Notes: a model not told the origin generated them from the letters alone. A stretch of 55,882 nucleotides of DNA from Pseudomonadota bacterium (GCA_027624955.1 JAQBTG010000024.1:1-55882); one strand, 5' to 3'. Numbered from the stretch's first letter, positions 28,242 through 38,118 are shown. A program made the numbers and translations.

Positions 28242-28514
28242 ATGTCGTTTGGAATTTGGCAAATAGTGCTGATTGTTTTGGTGGTCGTGCTGGTGTTCGG
28301 GGCCAACAAAATTCCTCGGGTCATGGGCGATTTCGCTAAGGGAATCAAAAGCTTCAAGGCAGGTATGAAAGAAGGGGAAACGGGCGAGACGGAGCCGGCG
28401 AACCCTGGAAGTCAACCCGCGCAGAACACCCAGGAAGAGTCCAAGGCGATCAATGCCGAAACCACCGCAGCGGACGCCGGTAGCGTAAAAAAAGACGAAG
28501 CCGCAAAAGGTTAA
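28242..28514 (+). CDS. tatA: Sec-independent translocase subunit TatA
   Basis: A 90-residue TatA. It has one N-terminal helix with the expected start FGIWQIVLIVLVVVLVFGANKIP, here shown by its core IVLIVLVVVLVFG (about 8-20), the FGxxK hinge and an amphipathic helix (GDFAKGIKSFKAGMKE). The tail is polar and acidic. TatA polymerises to form the pore for folded twin-arginine substrates. About 100 bases separate it from fbpC, so a promoter of its own is likely. tatB and tatC follow. Confidence 0.95.
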   Translation: MSFGIWQIVLIVLVVVLVFGANKIPRVMGDFAKGIKSFKAGMKEGETGETEPANPGSQPAQNTQEESKAINAETTAADAGSVKKDEAAKG

Positions 28515-28571
28515 TAACAACAACCACGCGTCTTAGGGAGATTTAAGGCCGCGCGTCGTGCGGTGAACGCC

Positions 28572-28985
28572 ATGTTTGATATCGGCTGGACAGAAATCTT
28601 AATCGTCATGGGAATTGCTTTGGTGGTGGTTGGCCCCAAGGAATTGCCCAATATCGTGCGCACGATCGGCAAGTGGCGCGGTAAGGCGAGCGCCTACGCG
28701 CGCGATTTCCAACGCTCCATTGAGGAAGCGGGCGATATGAGCGAGCTGGACGCGGTAAAAAAGGAAATCGCCGAAGCCAACCGCGAATTGAACGAAGCCA
28801 AACGCGATTTGGGCGATCAGGCGGCGGCGATTAAGGGCGATATGGATTCGGCGACCAAAGATTCCACAATCGCAAAGCTCAATTCGGATGGCAGCGTGAG
28901 TGAGCCTGGCGCCGGCAGTGCAAGCGCTGCGGCAGTTTCTGAGGCCGCACCGGGCGAAAGCCAAGAGAACAGCGCGAACGCTTAG
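28572..28985 (+). CDS. tatB: Sec-independent translocase subunit TatB
   Basis: A 137-residue TatB. It begins MFDIGWTEILIVMGIALVVV with the invariant Glu in the membrane helix, then the PKELP hinge and a long charged amphipathic helix/coiled coil (about 28-90) that binds TatC. A GTG nine bases upstream is in frame, but homologues begin at MFDIG. It sits 57 bases after tatA and three bases before tatC. Confidence 0.95.
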   Translation: MFDIGWTEILIVMGIALVVVGPKELPNIVRTIGKWRGKASAYARDFQRSIEEAGDMSELDAVKKEIAEANRELNEAKRDLGDQAAAIKGDMDSATKDSTIAKLNSDGSVSEPGAGSASAAAVSEAAPGESQENSANA

Positions 28986-28988
28986 GCC

Positions 28989-29855
28989 GTGGCAGAACAA
29001 GCAGATCCCATCGAACAAAGCCGTGCGCCGATTATGACGCACCTCGCTGAGGTGCGACGACGCCTCTCCTATGTCGTCATCATTGTACTCGTCGCGTTTA
29101 TCGGTTGTTTTTTCGTTGCGCCGGAAATCTTCAATTTTCTGGTCGAGCCCCTCCGGGTGGCATTGGAAGACGCAGGCTACGATTCCAAGGTCGTGTACAC
29201 CCATTTGCTCGAAGCGTTCTTCACTCAACTCAAGATAGCCTTTTACGGCGCGCTGTTCATCACGTTTCCATTCATCGCCATTCAGTTCTGGCTATTTGTC
29301 GCGCCCGGCCTCTACCACAATGAAAAGAAAGCGCTGGCACCCTTCTTGGTTCTGACGCCAGTTCTATTTTTCGCCGGTGCAGCGTTGGTCTATTACCTGA
29401 TCTTTCCGCAGGCCTGGAAATTCTTCATCGGATTTCAGACCGAAGGCGCGAGCGGCGAGATTCCCACCGAGTTGTTGCCGAAGATGAGCGAGTATCTCTC
29501 GCTCGTCATCAAGCTGATCTTTGCCTTTGGCATCTGCTTCCAGTTGCCGGTGATGCTGACCCTGATGGGTCGGGTCGGGATCGTTACGGCCGCAGGGCTT
29601 CGCGCCAAGCGTAAATATGCCATCATCATCGTTTTCATCGCGGCTGCCGCCTTGACGCCGCCGGATCTCGTTAGCCAGATAGGCCTCGGTATTCCGCTGT
29701 TGATTCTCTATGAGATCTCGATTTTTTTCGTCAAGATGGCGGAGAAGAAGCGGGCGGAGAAACAGGCGGCGGAAGACGCCGAAATGGCCGCACTCGATGC
29801 CATCCTCGCAAAGGATGACGATACAGACGAGACGGACTTCAATTACGGTCGCTGA
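28989..29855 (+). CDS. tatC: Sec-independent translocase subunit TatC
   Basis: A 288-residue six-helix membrane protein, the twin-arginine signal receptor. Signature parts are [11 protein letters not shown] (about 15-25, the family's HLxELRxR-like motif), the conserved periplasmic and cytoplasmic loops such as [12 protein letters not shown] (about 103-114), and [12 protein letters not shown] near residue 221. The C-terminal 40 residues form a charged cytoplasmic tail rich in Lys, Glu and Asp. Start is GTG 28989. A 6-bp GC hairpin (29863-29878) follows the stop, without a T-run. Confidence 0.96.
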   Translation: MAEQADPIEQSRAPIMTHLAEVRRRLSYVVIIVLVAFIGCFFVAPEIFNFLVEPLRVALEDAGYDSKVVYTHLLEAFFTQLKIAFYGALFITFPFIAIQFWLFVAPGLYHNEKKALAPFLVLTPVLFFAGAALVYYLIFPQAWKFFIGFQTEGASGEIPTELLPKMSEYLSLVIKLIFAFGICFQLPVMLTLMGRVGIVTAAGLRAKRKYAIIIVFIAAAALTPPDLVSQIGLGIPLLILYEISIFFVKMAEKKRAEKQAAEDAEMAALDAILAKDDDTDETDFNYGR

Positions 29856-29940
29856 GATATTGGCAGGCTTTCGCCTGCTGCGCGCTTCGGTTAAAAGATG
29901 CGCAACCATAACCGGCTCATCTCCCACATTCGGCTGAACG

Positions 29941-31209
29941 ATGTTTGACATCAAATGGATTCGCGACAACCCCGAGGCCTTCGATGCTGGCTTGAGCAAG
30001 CGCGGCTTGGCGGCAACTGCGGACCAATTGATCGCCCTCGATTCAAGTCGCCGCGCCGCGCAAACCGCTTTGCAGGATTTGCAGCGCCGGCGCAATGAGG
30101 CGTCGAAGGCTATCGGCGCGGCCAAATCGCGCGGCGAAGATGCGGTCGAGCAGATGGCGGAAGTGCAGGGCCTGAAAGAGGCGTACCAAAAATTCGAGCA
30201 CGATGAACGCGAACAGGCGCTAGAACTGAACACCGCGCTCGCCGCTTATCCAAACATGCCCGCTGAGGACGTGCCGTTGGGCGTTGACGAAGAAGCCAAC
30301 GTCGAAATCAGACGGTGGGGCGAAAAACCCGAACTGTCAGGGGAGCCCAAGCAACATTTTGAGCTCGGCGAGGCCTTGGCCCTGATGGATTTCGAACGGG
30401 CGGCGAAAATGTCTGGCGCGCGTTTCGTTGTCCTTTCAGGCGCGCTGGCGCGCTTGGAGCGTGCGCTCGCAGGGTTCATGCTGGACCTACACACCGATGA
30501 ATATGGCTATACCGAAGTGGCACCGCCTATCCTAGTGCGTGAGAATGCCGCGTTCGGCACCGGCAACCTGCCCAAATTTGCGGAAGATCTGTTCAAAACC
30601 GTGGACGATTATTGGCTTATTCCCACTGCCGAGATGCCGCTTACCAACCTCGTAGCTGGCGAAATTCTCGAGGAGATGGAATTGCCGCTGCGGTTCACCG
30701 CATATACGCCGTGTTTTCGCGCTGAGGCGGGAGCCGCCGGCAAGGACACGCGTGGCATGATCCGCCAACACCAATTCGGCAAGGTGGAGTTAGTGAGCAT
30801 CGCCCATCCCGAGCGCTCAAACGAAGAGCATGAGCGCATGACGGACTGTGCCGAGGAGGTGCTGCGCCGTCTCGACCTGCATTATCGCACCATGTTGCTT
30901 TCGACCGGTGATATGGGCTTTTCCGCGCGCAAAACCTTTGACATCGAGGTTTGGCTGCCGGGCCAGGATAGCTTCCGCGAGATTTCGAGTTGCTCGAATT
31001 GCGGGGATTTTCAGGCGCGCCGCATGAACGGGCGCTTCCGAATAGGCGGCGCTAAGGGAACTCAATTTGTACACACCCTAAATGGCTCGGGCCTTGCGGT
31101 CGGTCGCACCCTCGTCGCGATATTGGAAAACTATCAAAATCCCGATGGTTCGATTAGCGTGCCTGAAATTCTACGCCCGCGTATGGGCGGTTTGGAGCGT
31201 ATTGGCTAA
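29941..31209 (+). CDS. serS: Seryl-tRNA synthetase
   Basis: A 422-residue class II synthetase for tRNA-Ser. It has the N-terminal antiparallel coiled-coil arm (about 30-100, rich in Arg/Gln/Glu) that grips the tRNA long variable arm, motif 2 around [23 protein letters not shown], cited by its core [14 protein letters not shown] (about 260-273), and motif 3 [15 protein letters not shown] (about 381-395). Length is typical. It lies between tatC and surE, the common alphaproteobacterial order. Confidence 0.97.
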   Translation: MFDIKWIRDNPEAFDAGLSKRGLAATADQLIALDSSRRAAQTALQDLQRRRNEASKAIGAAKSRGEDAVEQMAEVQGLKEAYQKFEHDEREQALELNTALAAYPNMPAEDVPLGVDEEANVEIRRWGEKPELSGEPKQHFELGEALALMDFERAAKMSGARFVVLSGALARLERALAGFMLDLHTDEYGYTEVAPPILVRENAAFGTGNLPKFAEDLFKTVDDYWLIPTAEMPLTNLVAGEILEEMELPLRFTAYTPCFRAEAGAAGKDTRGMIRQHQFGKVELVSIAHPERSNEEHERMTDCAEEVLRRLDLHYRTMLLSTGDMGFSARKTFDIEVWLPGQDSFREISSCSNCGDFQARRMNGRFRIGGAKGTQFVHTLNGSGLAVGRTLVAILENYQNPDGSISVPEILRPRMGGLERIG

Positions 31210-31213
31210 CCTT

Positions 31214-31969
31214 ATGCGTATTCTTCTAGTAAATGATGACGGCATTCTCGCGCCGGGGCTCAAGGCTCTGGAGCGCTTAGCGCGGACACTTTCCAAAGAT
31301 GTCTGGGTGGTGGCTCCCGAAACCGAGCAAAGCGCTGCATCGCATTCGCTCACCTTGCACCGGCCGTTAAGTCTTAGGCGCATATCGGCGCAGCGCTGGG
31401 CCGTCAATGGCACGCCCACCGATTGCGTCTATCTTGCCCTTCATAAAGTTTTAAAGGGCAAACGCCCTGATTTGGTTCTTTCCGGGGTAAATCGGGGCGC
31501 TAATCTCGGCGAAGATGTGACCTATTCCGGTACGATCGCGGCGGCCATGGAATCAACGCTTCTCGGTGTTCCGTCGATTGCGCTCAGCCAGTATTACGAA
31601 GACGGTGAGCACATCAAATGGAAGACGGCAGAACATTGGGGCGTGAAGACGGTTCGCGCGCTGCTGAAGGCCGGATGGCCGGAGAATATTCTGATCAACG
31701 TAAATTTCCCTGATCTGCCGGCCGCAAAAGTGCGCGGCATCCGCGCCAGTAAACAGGGCGAGCACGAGATGTTGGACGCCTTTGAAGAGCGCACCGACCC
31801 GCGCGGGCGGACCTACTACTGGGTTGGTATGGACCAAGTCGAAGGTGGGCCCGCGGCACCCGGTACGGACCTTTGGGCCGTGAACCAGGGCTATGTCGCG
31901 ATCACTCCGCTGCATTTGGATTTGACCCACCGACCGACGCTGACCCGACTGAAGAAGATATTTAGTTGA
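31214..31969 (+). CDS. surE: 5'-nucleotidase SurE
   Basis: A 251-residue metal-dependent 5'/3'-nucleotidase. It begins MRILLVNDDGILAPG with the metal-binding Asp pair (D8, D9), followed by PETEQSAASHSLT (about 36-48), NGTPTDCV (about 63-70) and SGVNRGANLGEDVTYSGTIA (about 90-109), all canonical. A long in-frame extension upstream lies inside serS and is not used. surE, pcm and nlpD form a classical stress/stationary-phase cluster. The stop overlaps the TTG start of pcm by four bases. Confidence 0.96.
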   Translation: MRILLVNDDGILAPGLKALERLARTLSKDVWVVAPETEQSAASHSLTLHRPLSLRRISAQRWAVNGTPTDCVYLALHKVLKGKRPDLVLSGVNRGANLGEDVTYSGTIAAAMESTLLGVPSIALSQYYEDGEHIKWKTAEHWGVKTVRALLKAGWPENILINVNFPDLPAAKVRGIRASKQGEHEMLDAFEERTDPRGRTYYWVGMDQVEGGPAAPGTDLWAVNQGYVAITPLHLDLTHRPTLTRLKKIFS

Positions 31970-32616
31970 ACGGCGACGTTCGCAAGATTCGCCTGCTCAT
32001 GGAACTGCGCAAGCAGGGAATTTCAGACACTAAAGTACTGTCGGCGATGGAACGGGTGCCGCGCGAATTGTTCGTTCCCGAGGCGTTTCAAGATCAGGCA
32101 TATGAGAATATAGCTCTGCCGATCGGCGCCGGTCAGACCATCAGCCAGCCCCAAATCGTCGCCGAGATGACAACCGCGCTGGAATTGGGACCACGCCTTA
32201 AGGTTCTAGAAATCGGCACGGGATCGGGTTATCAGGCGGCGGTACTGGCCCATCTCTGCCGCCGCCTATACACAATCGAGCGCCATCGCACGCTGGCTGA
32301 AGAAGCGGAACGGCGATTTGCTGCGCTCAGGCTCGGCAATGTCGTTGTTCAGATTGGTGACGGCGGCGCGGGCTGGCCCGCACAAGCGCCATTTGATCGT
32401 ATCATCGTCACCGCTCAGGCTGAGATGCTGCCGGAAATCTTGCTGTCGCAACTGTGTGAAGGTGGAGTGATGATTCTACCCATCGTCGAAAGCGGACGTG
32501 GCCAAAAGGTGGTTCGGTTGCGCCGGACAGCAAATGGAGTCGAGCGGGAATCGCTAATGGATGCGCGTTTCGTGCCTTTGTTGAACGGCCTCCCATTTCC
32601 CGCTGAAGGCAACTGA
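31966..32616 (+). CDS. pcm: Protein-L-isoaspartate O-methyltransferase
   Basis: A 216-residue canonical Pcm that methylates isoaspartyl residues in aged proteins using SAM. It has ENIALPIGAGQTISQPQIVA, cited by its core GAGQTISQP (about 56-64), which contains the substrate loop, and motif I LEIGTGSGYQAAVL (about 82-95). Start is TTG overlapping the surE stop as TTGA, so translation is likely coupled. This is the normal copy in contrast to the divergent homologue at 5654-6313. Confidence 0.95.
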   Translation: MNGDVRKIRLLMELRKQGISDTKVLSAMERVPRELFVPEAFQDQAYENIALPIGAGQTISQPQIVAEMTTALELGPRLKVLEIGTGSGYQAAVLAHLCRRLYTIERHRTLAEEAERRFAALRLGNVVVQIGDGGAGWPAQAPFDRIIVTAQAEMLPEILLSQLCEGGVMILPIVESGRGQKVVRLRRTANGVERESLMDARFVPLLNGLPFPAEGN

Positions 32617-32687
32617 TAGCGGCGTTCGGCGCATCGCGTAGCATCGCCATTGAAGATGCGACGGCTGCTCGTTTAGAATCCCCAACC

Positions 32688-33722
32688 ATGACATCGAACT
32701 GGCGCGCGATCTCCAAAGCTTCGGCAGCGCTCGCTGTTTTGCTCCTCTTGTTGGCTGCCTGTAGTCAACCGCCTGCGCCGGTGGTCATGGGTGGCTCGAA
32801 CACCAAAAGCACGGCCGTGCCGCCGCGCCCCCTCGTGAAACCTGAATCGCAGATCGCCGTAAATTCCGACGATGCCATGGTGCCTTTGCCGAGAACGAAA
32901 CCGGCGCCCTCGCGGGAAAGCGCCGATGAAGCCTCTTCCGACCTGGGCGCCGTGCAAGTCCAGGCTGGCGATACAGTCTATGCCCTCTCACGCCGCCATC
33001 ATGTCGGCGTGCGTGATATCATTCGCGCGAACAGGCTCGAGCCACCTTACAAATTGGCGATCGGTCAATCGATCCGCCTGCCAAGAGCGCAGTACCACGT
33101 CGTGCGGGCGGGCGAGACACTGTACGGATTGTCGGAAAATTATGATGTGGATATGAGCGCCATGGTCCGCGCCAACAATATCCCCGCACCGTATCGCCTG
33201 GTTGTTGGTCAGCGTCTACGCTTGCCGGGCGCGAGCGCAAAAGTGGCGCAGGACATACCGCCGGCTGCCGTACAAACCGCTGCCGCCGCGCCGAGAAAGC
33301 AAGTGCGCAAGGGGATACCCGGCAAGCCGCCGCCGCTCGCCGGAAAATATTTTTTGTGGCCCGCCGAGGGGGCCCTGCTATCGAGTTTCGGCCCGAAGGA
33401 AGGCGGTCTTCACAATGACGGCATAAATTTCTCAGTGCCACGCGGCGCGCCCCTGCGCGCCGCTGAGAACGGAATCGTCGCTTATGCCGGCAATGAATTG
33501 CCAGGCTACGGCAATCTTCTTTTGATTCGCCATGATGGGGGCTGGATGAGCGCTTATGCCCATAACGACACCCTGTTGGTATCGCGCGGCGATGAAGTGA
33601 AGCGAGGTCAAATCGTCTCTCACGCAGGTAGTACTGGAAACGTCGCTTCACCGCAGGCGCATTTTGAATTGCGGCGCAACGGCAAGCCGGTCAATCCGGA
33701 GAAATATCTCGCTAAATCATAA
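32688..33722 (+). CDS. nlpD: NlpD-like lipoprotein: LysM x2 and M23 peptidase domain
   Basis: A 344-residue lipoprotein. The signal ends in the lipobox LLAAC with the lipidated Cys at 25. Two LysM domains follow: VQAGDTVYALSRRHHV (from about 91) and HVVRAGETLYGLSENYDV (from about 137). The C terminus is an M23/LytM domain with LHNDGINFSVPRG and YAHNDTLLV and AHFELRRNG. The second metal ligand is Asn rather than Asp (HNDGIN), so the domain may be catalytically weak, as in E. coli NlpD, which acts by activating amidases at the division site. It completes the surE-pcm-nlpD cluster. Confidence 0.93.
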   Translation: MTSNWRAISKASAALAVLLLLLAACSQPPAPVVMGGSNTKSTAVPPRPLVKPESQIAVNSDDAMVPLPRTKPAPSRESADEASSDLGAVQVQAGDTVYALSRRHHVGVRDIIRANRLEPPYKLAIGQSIRLPRAQYHVVRAGETLYGLSENYDVDMSAMVRANNIPAPYRLVVGQRLRLPGASAKVAQDIPPAAVQTAAAAPRKQVRKGIPGKPPPLAGKYFLWPAEGALLSSFGPKEGGLHNDGINFSVPRGAPLRAAENGIVAYAGNELPGYGNLLLIRHDGGWMSAYAHNDTLLVSRGDEVKRGQIVSHAGSTGNVASPQAHFELRRNGKPVNPEKYLAKS

Positions 33723-33743
33723 CGTTGCCGTCGGTAGAATCGT

Positions 33744-34613
33744 TTAATTCGATCCGCTGCTGAGCATGGTTCCTTTGCGCCCGGCCAAATCCTGCACGAA
33801 TTGCCAGGCGACGCGGCCTGAGCGCGCGCCTCGGGTCATGCTCCACTCGATGGCGGCGGCTCTGAGCTCTTCCGGTTGAACCTCGATGTCGTGGCGCTTC
33901 ACATAACCTTCGATCATGTCGAAATAGGTTTGCTGATCGCAGGTATGGAAGCCAAGCCACAAGCCGAAGCGGTCCGACAAGGAAACTGATTCCTCGACAG
34001 CTTCGCCCGGGTGTATGGCGGTAGCGCTTTCATTTTCGATCATGTCGCGCGCCATCAAATGCCGGCGGTTCGAGGTGGCGTAGAAAACAGCATTCGCGGG
34101 TCTGCCTTCTATGCCGCCTTCGAGCACGGCTTTGAGTGATTTATACGTGGTGTCGTCCGATTGGAACGACAGATCGTCGCAAAACAGGATAGCGCGACGT
34201 GTGCTTTCCCGCAGTTTGGTTAGCAGATGGGGCAACGAGGGAATTTCTTCGCGGTGTATTTCAACCAGTGCGAGACTGCCCGGTTGATGTCCATTGACGG
34301 TCGCATGTACGGCCTTGATCAGAGAGCTTTTCCCCATACCGCGCGCACCCCAGAGGAGGGCATTGTTGGCGGGCAGTCCGGAGGCGAATCGCTGGGTATT
34401 TTCGAGCAGCACATCGCGCACTTGGTCGATGCCCTTCAGAAGGTCCAAATCGACGCGGTTGATATGCGGAATCGGCTCAAAAAATTCGCCTTCCGCGTGC
34501 CAAACAAATGCGTCGGCGGCCTCCAGCGAAGCAGTTTCCCGCTGCGGTGGTGACAGGCGCTCAAGAGCTTCTGCCACGCGGCGTAACAACGCTTCTGTGT
34601 TGGTATCGGACAT
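33744..34613 (-). CDS. DUF815 family AAA-type ATPase
   Basis: A 289-residue P-loop ATPase of the DUF815 family. Walker A is GARGMGKSS (89-97), Walker B is RAILFCDDLSF (about 139-149) and the sensor region reads NAVFYATSNRRHLMARDM (about 174-191). Asn at TSN and the Arg cluster suit an AAA+ core. The biological role is unknown; relatives are widespread in proteobacteria and often lie near yajC or nlpD. It is transcribed convergently with nlpD (21 bases apart) and divergently from yajC. Confidence 0.9.
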   Translation of the reverse strand: MSDTNTEALLRRVAEALERLSPPQRETASLEAADAFVWHAEGEFFEPIPHINRVDLDLLKGIDQVRDVLLENTQRFASGLPANNALLWGARGMGKSSLIKAVHATVNGHQPGSLALVEIHREEIPSLPHLLTKLRESTRRAILFCDDLSFQSDDTTYKSLKAVLEGGIEGRPANAVFYATSNRRHLMARDMIENESATAIHPGEAVEESVSLSDRFGLWLGFHTCDQQTYFDMIEGYVKRHDIEVQPEELRAAAIEWSMTRGARSGRVAWQFVQDLAGRKGTMLSSGSN

Positions 34614-34788
34614 TTGGCAACCGCGCTCAAGATAAATGGCTAAATGCCCGCGAAACCTATCACAAGCGTTCCGATGGTCAACGCAGGTGCACGCGCAATA
34701 TCATTTGCCCGTACAGCCATTTATGCCTATCTTGCGGTTCGTTTTTCGGGGCCTCTATTTGCGCCCAGTTTTGAGGAGAGGAAGAAAT

Positions 34789-35334
34789 ATGCCTCGAGTG
34801 TTTGCGAGGGCGGGAAATCTCGCCGTGGCTGGAAAAGCAAGTTTGCTCGCCGTAGTTCTGTTCGGTTTGACTGCCTGTCCCCAGGGTCAGGGCGGCGAGG
34901 GTGAAGGCGGGTTGGGTGGCATTGGCGCAATTTTGCCATTGGTGCTGATATTTGTTGTTTTCTATTTTCTTTTGATTCGTCCGCAGCAGAAAAAGCAAAA
35001 AGCGCACAAGCAAATGCTTAATCAGGTGCATCGCGGCGACGACATTGTGACCAATGGCGGTATTGTCGGCCATGTGGTCAAGGTCGGACGAGATGAAAAT
35101 CTCCTTGTCGAAATCGCGCCCGATGTGCGCGTTCGCGTCATGCGCAATATGATCTCCGAAGTTATCCGTCGCCCCGATCCGGAATTCGACGAAGAGGAAG
35201 AAGACGACGAGGATTACGATGAGGGCCACGACGAGGGTCAAGACGAAGGTCACGACGAGGAGTATGAGGACGATGGCGAATTCGAGGATGAAGAGCCGCA
35301 AGATAAATCGTCCGGAGATAAATCCGATAAATAA
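34789..35334 (+). CDS. yajC: Preprotein translocase subunit YajC with lipobox-like N terminus and acidic tail
   Basis: A 181-residue YajC, accessory subunit of SecDF in Sec export. The core is one membrane helix (about 44-65) ending FLLIRPQQKKQKAHK, then VHRGDDIVTNGGIVGHV. Two additions stand out. The N terminus looks like a lipoprotein signal (LFGLTAC, Cys30) before the usual helix, and the C-terminal 50 residues are a highly acidic tail with imperfect DEGHDEGQDEGHDE repeats. A strong AGGAGAGG ribosome site near 34773-34780 selects ATG 34789. secD follows 40 bases later. Confidence 0.92.
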   Translation: MPRVFARAGNLAVAGKASLLAVVLFGLTACPQGQGGEGEGGLGGIGAILPLVLIFVVFYFLLIRPQQKKQKAHKQMLNQVHRGDDIVTNGGIVGHVVKVGRDENLLVEIAPDVRVRVMRNMISEVIRRPDPEFDEEEEDDEDYDEGHDEGQDEGHDEEYEDDGEFEDEEPQDKSSGDKSDK

Positions 35335-35374
35335 CCGCTCGGGCGTGGCGTCGCCCAGAACGTAGCGCCCGCCG

Positions 35375-36955
35375 ATGCTGCGAATTCGTTTATGGCAGGT
35401 TATCGCGGTCGTGCTGGTGTGCGCGGCCTCGGTTCTGTTTGCCATGCCGAACCTGTTCAGCGAGCGTTCGTTGAGCACGTCCTTTCCGGAATGGCTGCCA
35501 GGCGACAGAGTCAACCTCGGCCTGGATTTGCAGGGCGGGTCTCACCTCTTGCTCGAAGTGCAGGTCGACGCGGTCGTCGTGGAACGTATGGACGCGCTCG
35601 TAGACGATACGCGAAATGCACTCAGGGGCGAGCGTATCGGGTACACCGGCTTAAAAAGGCGTGGCCAAACAGTCGTGCTGCAATTGACCAAGCTGGAAAA
35701 CCTCGACGCCGCGCAGGACCTGTTGTCTGACCTGGACCGCGAAATAAACGTGACAGCAACCGGAGCCGGGGCTGTCGAGCTTTCTCTGAGCGATAGCGCT
35801 ATTGCTGCCCGCAAGAGTTCTGCACTCAGCCAATCTATTGAAATCGTTCGCCGCCGGATCGACGAGACCGGCGTGAGCGAGCCCACCATTCAACGTCAGG
35901 GCGATGACCGGATCCTAGTTCAGCTTCCCGGCTTGCAAGACCCAGAGCGTCTCAAAAGATTGCTCGGCAAGACGGCGAAAATGTCCTTTCATCTGGTCGA
36001 TCAAACCGTTACGGATGCGGACTTGGCGCGGGGCCGCGTGCCGCCCGGGACCATGCGGTTGCCGGCGGACGATGAAGTCGACAGCGCCGGCAATCCGCGC
36101 CTCTATCCGATCCGCAAGCGGGTGATGGTGAGCGGCGATTCGCTGGTCGATTCACAGGCAACATTTCAAGACAACCAGGCAGTTGTCAGCTTCCGTTTCG
36201 ATTCCAGCGGCGCCAAAAAATTCGGCAGAGTAACGCAGGAAAATGTCGGCCGTCCCTTCGCCATCGTTCTGGACGGCAAAGTCATCAGTGCACCGGTCAT
36301 CCGCGAGGCGATCCTCGGTGGCAGCGGCGTCATCAGCGGAAACTTCAATGCGGAGACCGCCAATGACCTGGCTCTCCTGTTGCGCGCGGGAGCCCTGCCG
36401 GCGCCAATGAAAATATTGGAAGAGCGCACCGTGGGTCCCGACCTTGGCGCCGATTCCATCGAAGCCGGAAAAATCGCATGCGTGATCGGTTTGCTTGCCG
36501 TCCTCATTTTCATGCTGCTGTATTACGGTTTGTTCGGCGTCGTCGCCGATATCGCCCTGATCCTCAATCTGATCATTATCTTCGGACTGCTCTCGCTTTG
36601 GCAGGCAACCTTAACGCTCCCCGGCATCGCTGGAATCGTGCTGACTATAGGCATGGCCGTGGATGCGAATGTGCTGATATTCGAGCGTATCCGTGAAGAA
36701 GTAAGAGCCGGTCGCTCGCCATTTTCGGCGATGGAGGCGGGCTATAAGAGGGCTTTCACCACGATTTTCGATTCGAACATCACCACGCTCATCGCCGCTG
36801 TCATTCTCTATATTTTCGGCTCGGGCCCGGTTCAGGGATTTGCCGTGACGCTCGGCATCGGCATCATCACGTCGATGTTCACAGCGATGTTGGTGAGCCG
36901 CTACATTTTAGTTTGGTGGCTCAAGCGCTATCGCCCCAAAACTTTGCCGCTATAG
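35375..36955 (+). CDS. secD: Protein translocase subunit SecD
   Basis: A 526-residue RND-like membrane protein that uses the proton-motive force to pull proteins through SecYEG. Diagnostic motifs are LGLDLQGGSHLLLEV (about 49-63), the P1 periplasmic domain, and six transmembrane helices with GTVGPDLGADSI-like ERTVGPDLGADSIEAGK (about 350-366) and GMAVDANVLIFERIREE (about 427-443). The length suits alphaproteobacterial SecD. It is followed by secF 15 bases downstream. Confidence 0.96.
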   Translation: MLRIRLWQVIAVVLVCAASVLFAMPNLFSERSLSTSFPEWLPGDRVNLGLDLQGGSHLLLEVQVDAVVVERMDALVDDTRNALRGERIGYTGLKRRGQTVVLQLTKLENLDAAQDLLSDLDREINVTATGAGAVELSLSDSAIAARKSSALSQSIEIVRRRIDETGVSEPTIQRQGDDRILVQLPGLQDPERLKRLLGKTAKMSFHLVDQTVTDADLARGRVPPGTMRLPADDEVDSAGNPRLYPIRKRVMVSGDSLVDSQATFQDNQAVVSFRFDSSGAKKFGRVTQENVGRPFAIVLDGKVISAPVIREAILGGSGVISGNFNAETANDLALLLRAGALPAPMKILEERTVGPDLGADSIEAGKIACVIGLLAVLIFMLLYYGLFGVVADIALILNLIIIFGLLSLWQATLTLPGIAGIVLTIGMAVDANVLIFERIREEVRAGRSPFSAMEAGYKRAFTTIFDSNITTLIAAVILYIFGSGPVQGFAVTLGIGIITSMFTAMLVSRYILVWWLKRYRPKTLPL

Positions 36956-36970
36956 GGTAGGGAACAGACG

Positions 36971-38104
36971 ATGTGGCGCCTCCGCCTAATTCCCGATAAG
37001 ACCGACATCCCGTTTTTACGCTGGCGCAACGGTCTGTTCGCGTTTTCCGCCGCGCTTGCCATCGTTTCTGTCGTTCTGCTATTCGCAAAGGGCCTTAACT
37101 TCGGCATTGATTTCGAAGGCGGCATTCTGATCGAAGTGGGCAGCGAACGGCCTGCCGACATCAGCGACATGCGAGTAACCCTCGGCGAATTGGGCTTGGG
37201 CGAGGTCAGCCTGCAGGAGTTCGGCTCCAAAACCGAAGTGTTGATTCGAATCGAACGCCAGCCCGGTGATGCCGACGCCCAGCAAGCAGCCATTACGATC
37301 GTGCGCGAGACCCTGGACACAAAATATGCCGGCGGGCTGACCTATCGCCGGACGGAGTTTGTTGGCCCGAAGGTGGGCGCAGAACTGATCCAGGCCGGCA
37401 TCATTGCCATGGTCCTCTCAATTGCGCTGATGCTGGTCTATATCTGGTTCCGATTCGAACTGCCGTTTGCCATTGGTGCCATAATTGCGTTGATGCATGA
37501 TGTGCTGCTGACACTCGGCATGTTTGCGCTGTTTGGGCTCGAATTCAATCTATCGATCGTTGCGGCAATTCTGCTGATTGTCGGCTATTCGATGAACGAC
37601 ACCGTCGTCGTGTATGACCGCGTGCGCGAAAATTTACGCAAATTCAAGAAGATGCCGTTAGTCGAATTGCTCAATGTGAGTATCAACGACACGCTGTCGC
37701 GCACCGTCATGACATCGCTCACCACGTTACTGGCGCTGGCGGCGCTTTTGATATTCGGCGGTGAAGTGATCCGCGATTTCACCATCGCGATGATTTGGGG
37801 CGTCTTTGTCGGCACCTATTCTTCAATTTTTGTCGCCAGTTCGATCCTGGTGCATGTCAAGCCGGGCACCGGAACCAACGTCACCAAGTCAGGTTTCGGC
37901 GGCGCAGAACGGACGCAGGCTGTCGACTCGGTCGTCGAAGACGCCGGGCTACAGAAATTTGCCGCCTTGCCGGATTCCGGTGATGAGGAAGATGAGGCGC
38001 TAGACGGGCCCCCTGAGACTGCGGGAGATGGCTCGCGCGCCAGTCGGCGGGCCTCCACCTCTCGTGCAAACCGCGATAAACGCCGGCGCAAGAAGCGCCG
38101 CTGA
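36971..38104 (+). CDS. secF: Protein translocase subunit SecF
   Basis: A 377-residue partner of SecD. It has NFGIDFEGGILIEV (about 38-51), EFVGPKVGAELIQAG (about 130-144) and GYSMNDTVVVYDRVRENL (about 207-224). The protein is longer than most SecF: beyond residue 300 is a soluble tail with a Gly-Asp-Glu-rich segment ending in a run of basic residues (NRDKRRRKKRR). The tail is probably cytoplasmic and could touch ribosomes or lipid; that is inference. Confidence 0.96.
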   Translation: MWRLRLIPDKTDIPFLRWRNGLFAFSAALAIVSVVLLFAKGLNFGIDFEGGILIEVGSERPADISDMRVTLGELGLGEVSLQEFGSKTEVLIRIERQPGDADAQQAAITIVRETLDTKYAGGLTYRRTEFVGPKVGAELIQAGIIAMVLSIALMLVYIWFRFELPFAIGAIIALMHDVLLTLGMFALFGLEFNLSIVAAILLIVGYSMNDTVVVYDRVRENLRKFKKMPLVELLNVSINDTLSRTVMTSLTTLLALAALLIFGGEVIRDFTIAMIWGVFVGTYSSIFVASSILVHVKPGTGTNVTKSGFGGAERTQAVDSVVEDAGLQKFAALPDSGDEEDEALDGPPETAGDGSRASRRASTSRANRDKRRRKKRR

Positions 38105-38118
38105 TTGGGCCCGGGCGG

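Noticed and set aside
29863-29878. Hairpin after tatC as a terminator
   Set aside because: GCAGGC/GCCTGC with a 4-base loop, but no T-run follows; serS may be read through.
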